Below are positions 50,762-51,404 of a DNA stretch of 51,404 nucleotides, in pieces. The translations under genes and the position numbers were made by a program. The notes under the pieces are model-generated. The model did not search any database, had not been told where the DNA came from, and worked only from the letters and a program-made list of their open reading frames with translations. The DNA is from Chloroflexota bacterium (GTDB taxonomy: Bacteria; Chloroflexota; FW602-bin22; JACPRP01): the NCBI GenBank assembly GCA_016210495.1, contig JACQUC010000145.1, positions 1-51,404 of the forward strand, in the 5' to 3' direction. Positions within the stretch are counted from its first letter, which is position 1. Each line of letters starts with the position of its first letter.

Positions 50762-50792
50762 ATAATATGACATTTGACATATCAAATGTCAA
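50762..50792 (-). promoter_or_regulatory. Promoter with 24-base operator-like palindrome, upstream of the lyase gene
   Basis: On the minus strand, TTGACA (50792-50787) and TATTAT (50767-50762) are separated by 19 bases. The perfect inverted repeat TGACATTTGA (50768-50777), spacer CATA, TCAAATGTCA (50782-50791) fills the spacer. The overlong spacer with a symmetric operator inside is the layout of MerR-type activated promoters. A simple repressor site is equally possible. Confidence 0.6.
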
Positions 50793-50878
50793 TACTTCAA
50801 TACACATCGTCAGCGGCCAGGCGAACTCTCATCGGTCCTCTTAATCGATACTCTATACTTGCTGCAGGGGAGGCGTGA

Positions 50879-50976
50879 CCTATCGCGATCGTCACTCGTA
50901 CGCATAGCGGCGTAGGTGCGTGATTAATCACGCCCCTACGCGGTGACCGTCTGCCTATCACGGTCGTCACTCGTAC
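50879..50976. repeat. Direct repeats flanking the 32-base palindrome
   Basis: Bases 50879-50901 and 50954-50976 (CCTATC, then CACTCGTAC at the end) agree at 21 of 23 positions. The second copy includes the stop codon and last codons of the substrate-binding protein gene. The first copy duplicates that gene end on the far side of the palindrome. Confidence 0.65.
50910..50941. repeat. 32-base palindrome of the GTAGGGGCG family
   Basis: GCGTAGGTGCGTGATT (50910-50925) and AATCACGCCCCTACGC (50926-50941) are complementary except at one position. The arms match those of the repeats near 6.1 kb, with a different centre. Confidence 0.7.
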
Positions 50977-51404
50977 AGCTTCCTGATGAAGCCGCTATCT
51001 TCCAATTCTTTTACCAGACGGTTGTCGATGAACGCCTCCGGCTTGAACTCCTTCGCCTTTGGATTATCCGACGCCACCTCGTCGAGTATTGCCTGCACGG
51101 CCCCGGCGCTCGCAGTCGGAACTCGTGGGAAAAGCTTCGGTATGAAATATTCGTAAGCGTCCTCGAGCGCTTCCTTGTCGTCGGTCTTCGTGTACTTACC
51201 GATGACGTTCATCGAGAATTGCTTCTCTTTCTTCCCCACCGAAATACCCTCTACATAGGCCTTCGTGAAGTTCCGCACCGTCTCCTCGTTTCTCGACAAA
51301 TACGTCTTCGTGACGGCCAAGCCGGAGGTAAAGTAAGGCAAGCCCAGCGTTGCAATGTCGATGATCTCACGGAACCCGAGCTTCTTCGCCTGCAGCGTCG
51401 TGGG
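50967..51404 (-). CDS. ABC transporter substrate-binding protein, NMT1/THI5-like (partial, N-terminus outside window)
   Basis: The minus-strand frame is open from the window edge (51404) to the stop at 50967, 145 codons. It starts in the middle of the protein (PTTLQAKKLGFREIIDIATL, then GLPYFTSGLAVTKTYLSRNE). The sequence RNFTKAYVEGISVGKKEKQF and the helical C-terminus ending LEDSGFIRKLYE fit the second lobe of NMT1/SsuA-type binding proteins. It resembles the 6318-7355 lipoprotein in type but not closely in sequence. The ligand is unknown, and the transporter genes presumably lie beyond the right edge. Confidence 0.75.
   Translation of the reverse strand, partial: PTTLQAKKLGFREIIDIATLGLPYFTSGLAVTKTYLSRNEETVRNFTKAYVEGISVGKKEKQFSMNVIGKYTKTDDKEALEDAYEYFIPKLFPRVPTASAGAVQAILDEVASDNPKAKEFKPEAFIDNRLVKELEDSGFIRKLYE

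Overview
The window is a high-GC bacterial chromosome segment that most resembles Chloroflexota. This assignment is an inference. It rests on secreted proteins ending in an FLPLAFR-type tail, Pro/Thr-rich lipoprotein linkers, a caa3-type oxidase, UbiD/creatininase catabolic clusters and short GTAGGGGCG-armed palindromes scattered between genes. No rRNA, tRNA or CRISPR array was seen. The genes at both edges are cut.

Layout. 1-10.5 kb is catabolic. A GrdE-like reductase subunit is cut by the left edge. Two paralogous sets of creatininase-family hydrolase and UbiD-type decarboxylase follow, the second set in a minus-strand run with a cupin and an ABC substrate-binding lipoprotein. Between them lie two intact PIN toxin-antitoxin pairs (RHH/PIN and AbrB/VapC), a lone XRE regulator and a decayed copy of the RHH locus. 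10.6-19.8 kb is signalling: a hybrid kinase, a response regulator and a large Cache-HAMP kinase in one operon, a diverging 5'-truncated kinase, a GYD protein and a GGDEF-EAL protein. 20-25.7 kb is membrane-lipid related: a tandem PAP2 protein, a YbhN-type membrane protein and a lipid kinase directly behind an OmpR/EnvZ-type pair. 25.8-27.3 kb is a secreted glycoside hydrolase.

27.5-37.6 kb is an accessory, defence-type region. It holds an HTH/PIN pair and the skeleton of a type I restriction-modification operon. In that skeleton only the first codons of hsdM and hsdR remain around a complete XRE-ImmA/DUF4411 module, and all genes are joined by 4-nt overlaps. Next come a 1,408-residue NACHT/STAND-like NTPase with a C-terminal PD-(D/E)XK-like nuclease signature, a dead DUF433 gene, and a T5orf172-acidic linker-Sel1 protein. 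From 28.77 to 37.63 kb this region lies between a displaced copy of the 3' end of an ABC-2 permease gene and the intact permease gene, both in the same orientation. That is the pattern expected of an integrated island or a recombination product.

37.6-42.2 kb holds the ABC exporter pair, a DUF1638 protein, an SRPBCC protein, an orphan Phd antitoxin whose toxin is reduced to 11 codons, and an aldo/keto reductase. 42.5-49.2 kb is an aa3/caa3 cytochrome oxidase (subunits II-cytochrome c, I and III) split by two genes for a secreted EGWAVG-repeat protein and a glycosidase-like protein. 49.2-51.4 kb has an adenylosuccinate-lyase-type gene under a palindrome-containing promoter and a second substrate-binding protein cut by the right edge.

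The strongest leads for undescribed biology are the bracketed defence island with its NACHT-nuclease, and the toxin-antitoxin module that has outlived the restriction system around it. All promoter and start-site calls come from reading the sequence by eye.
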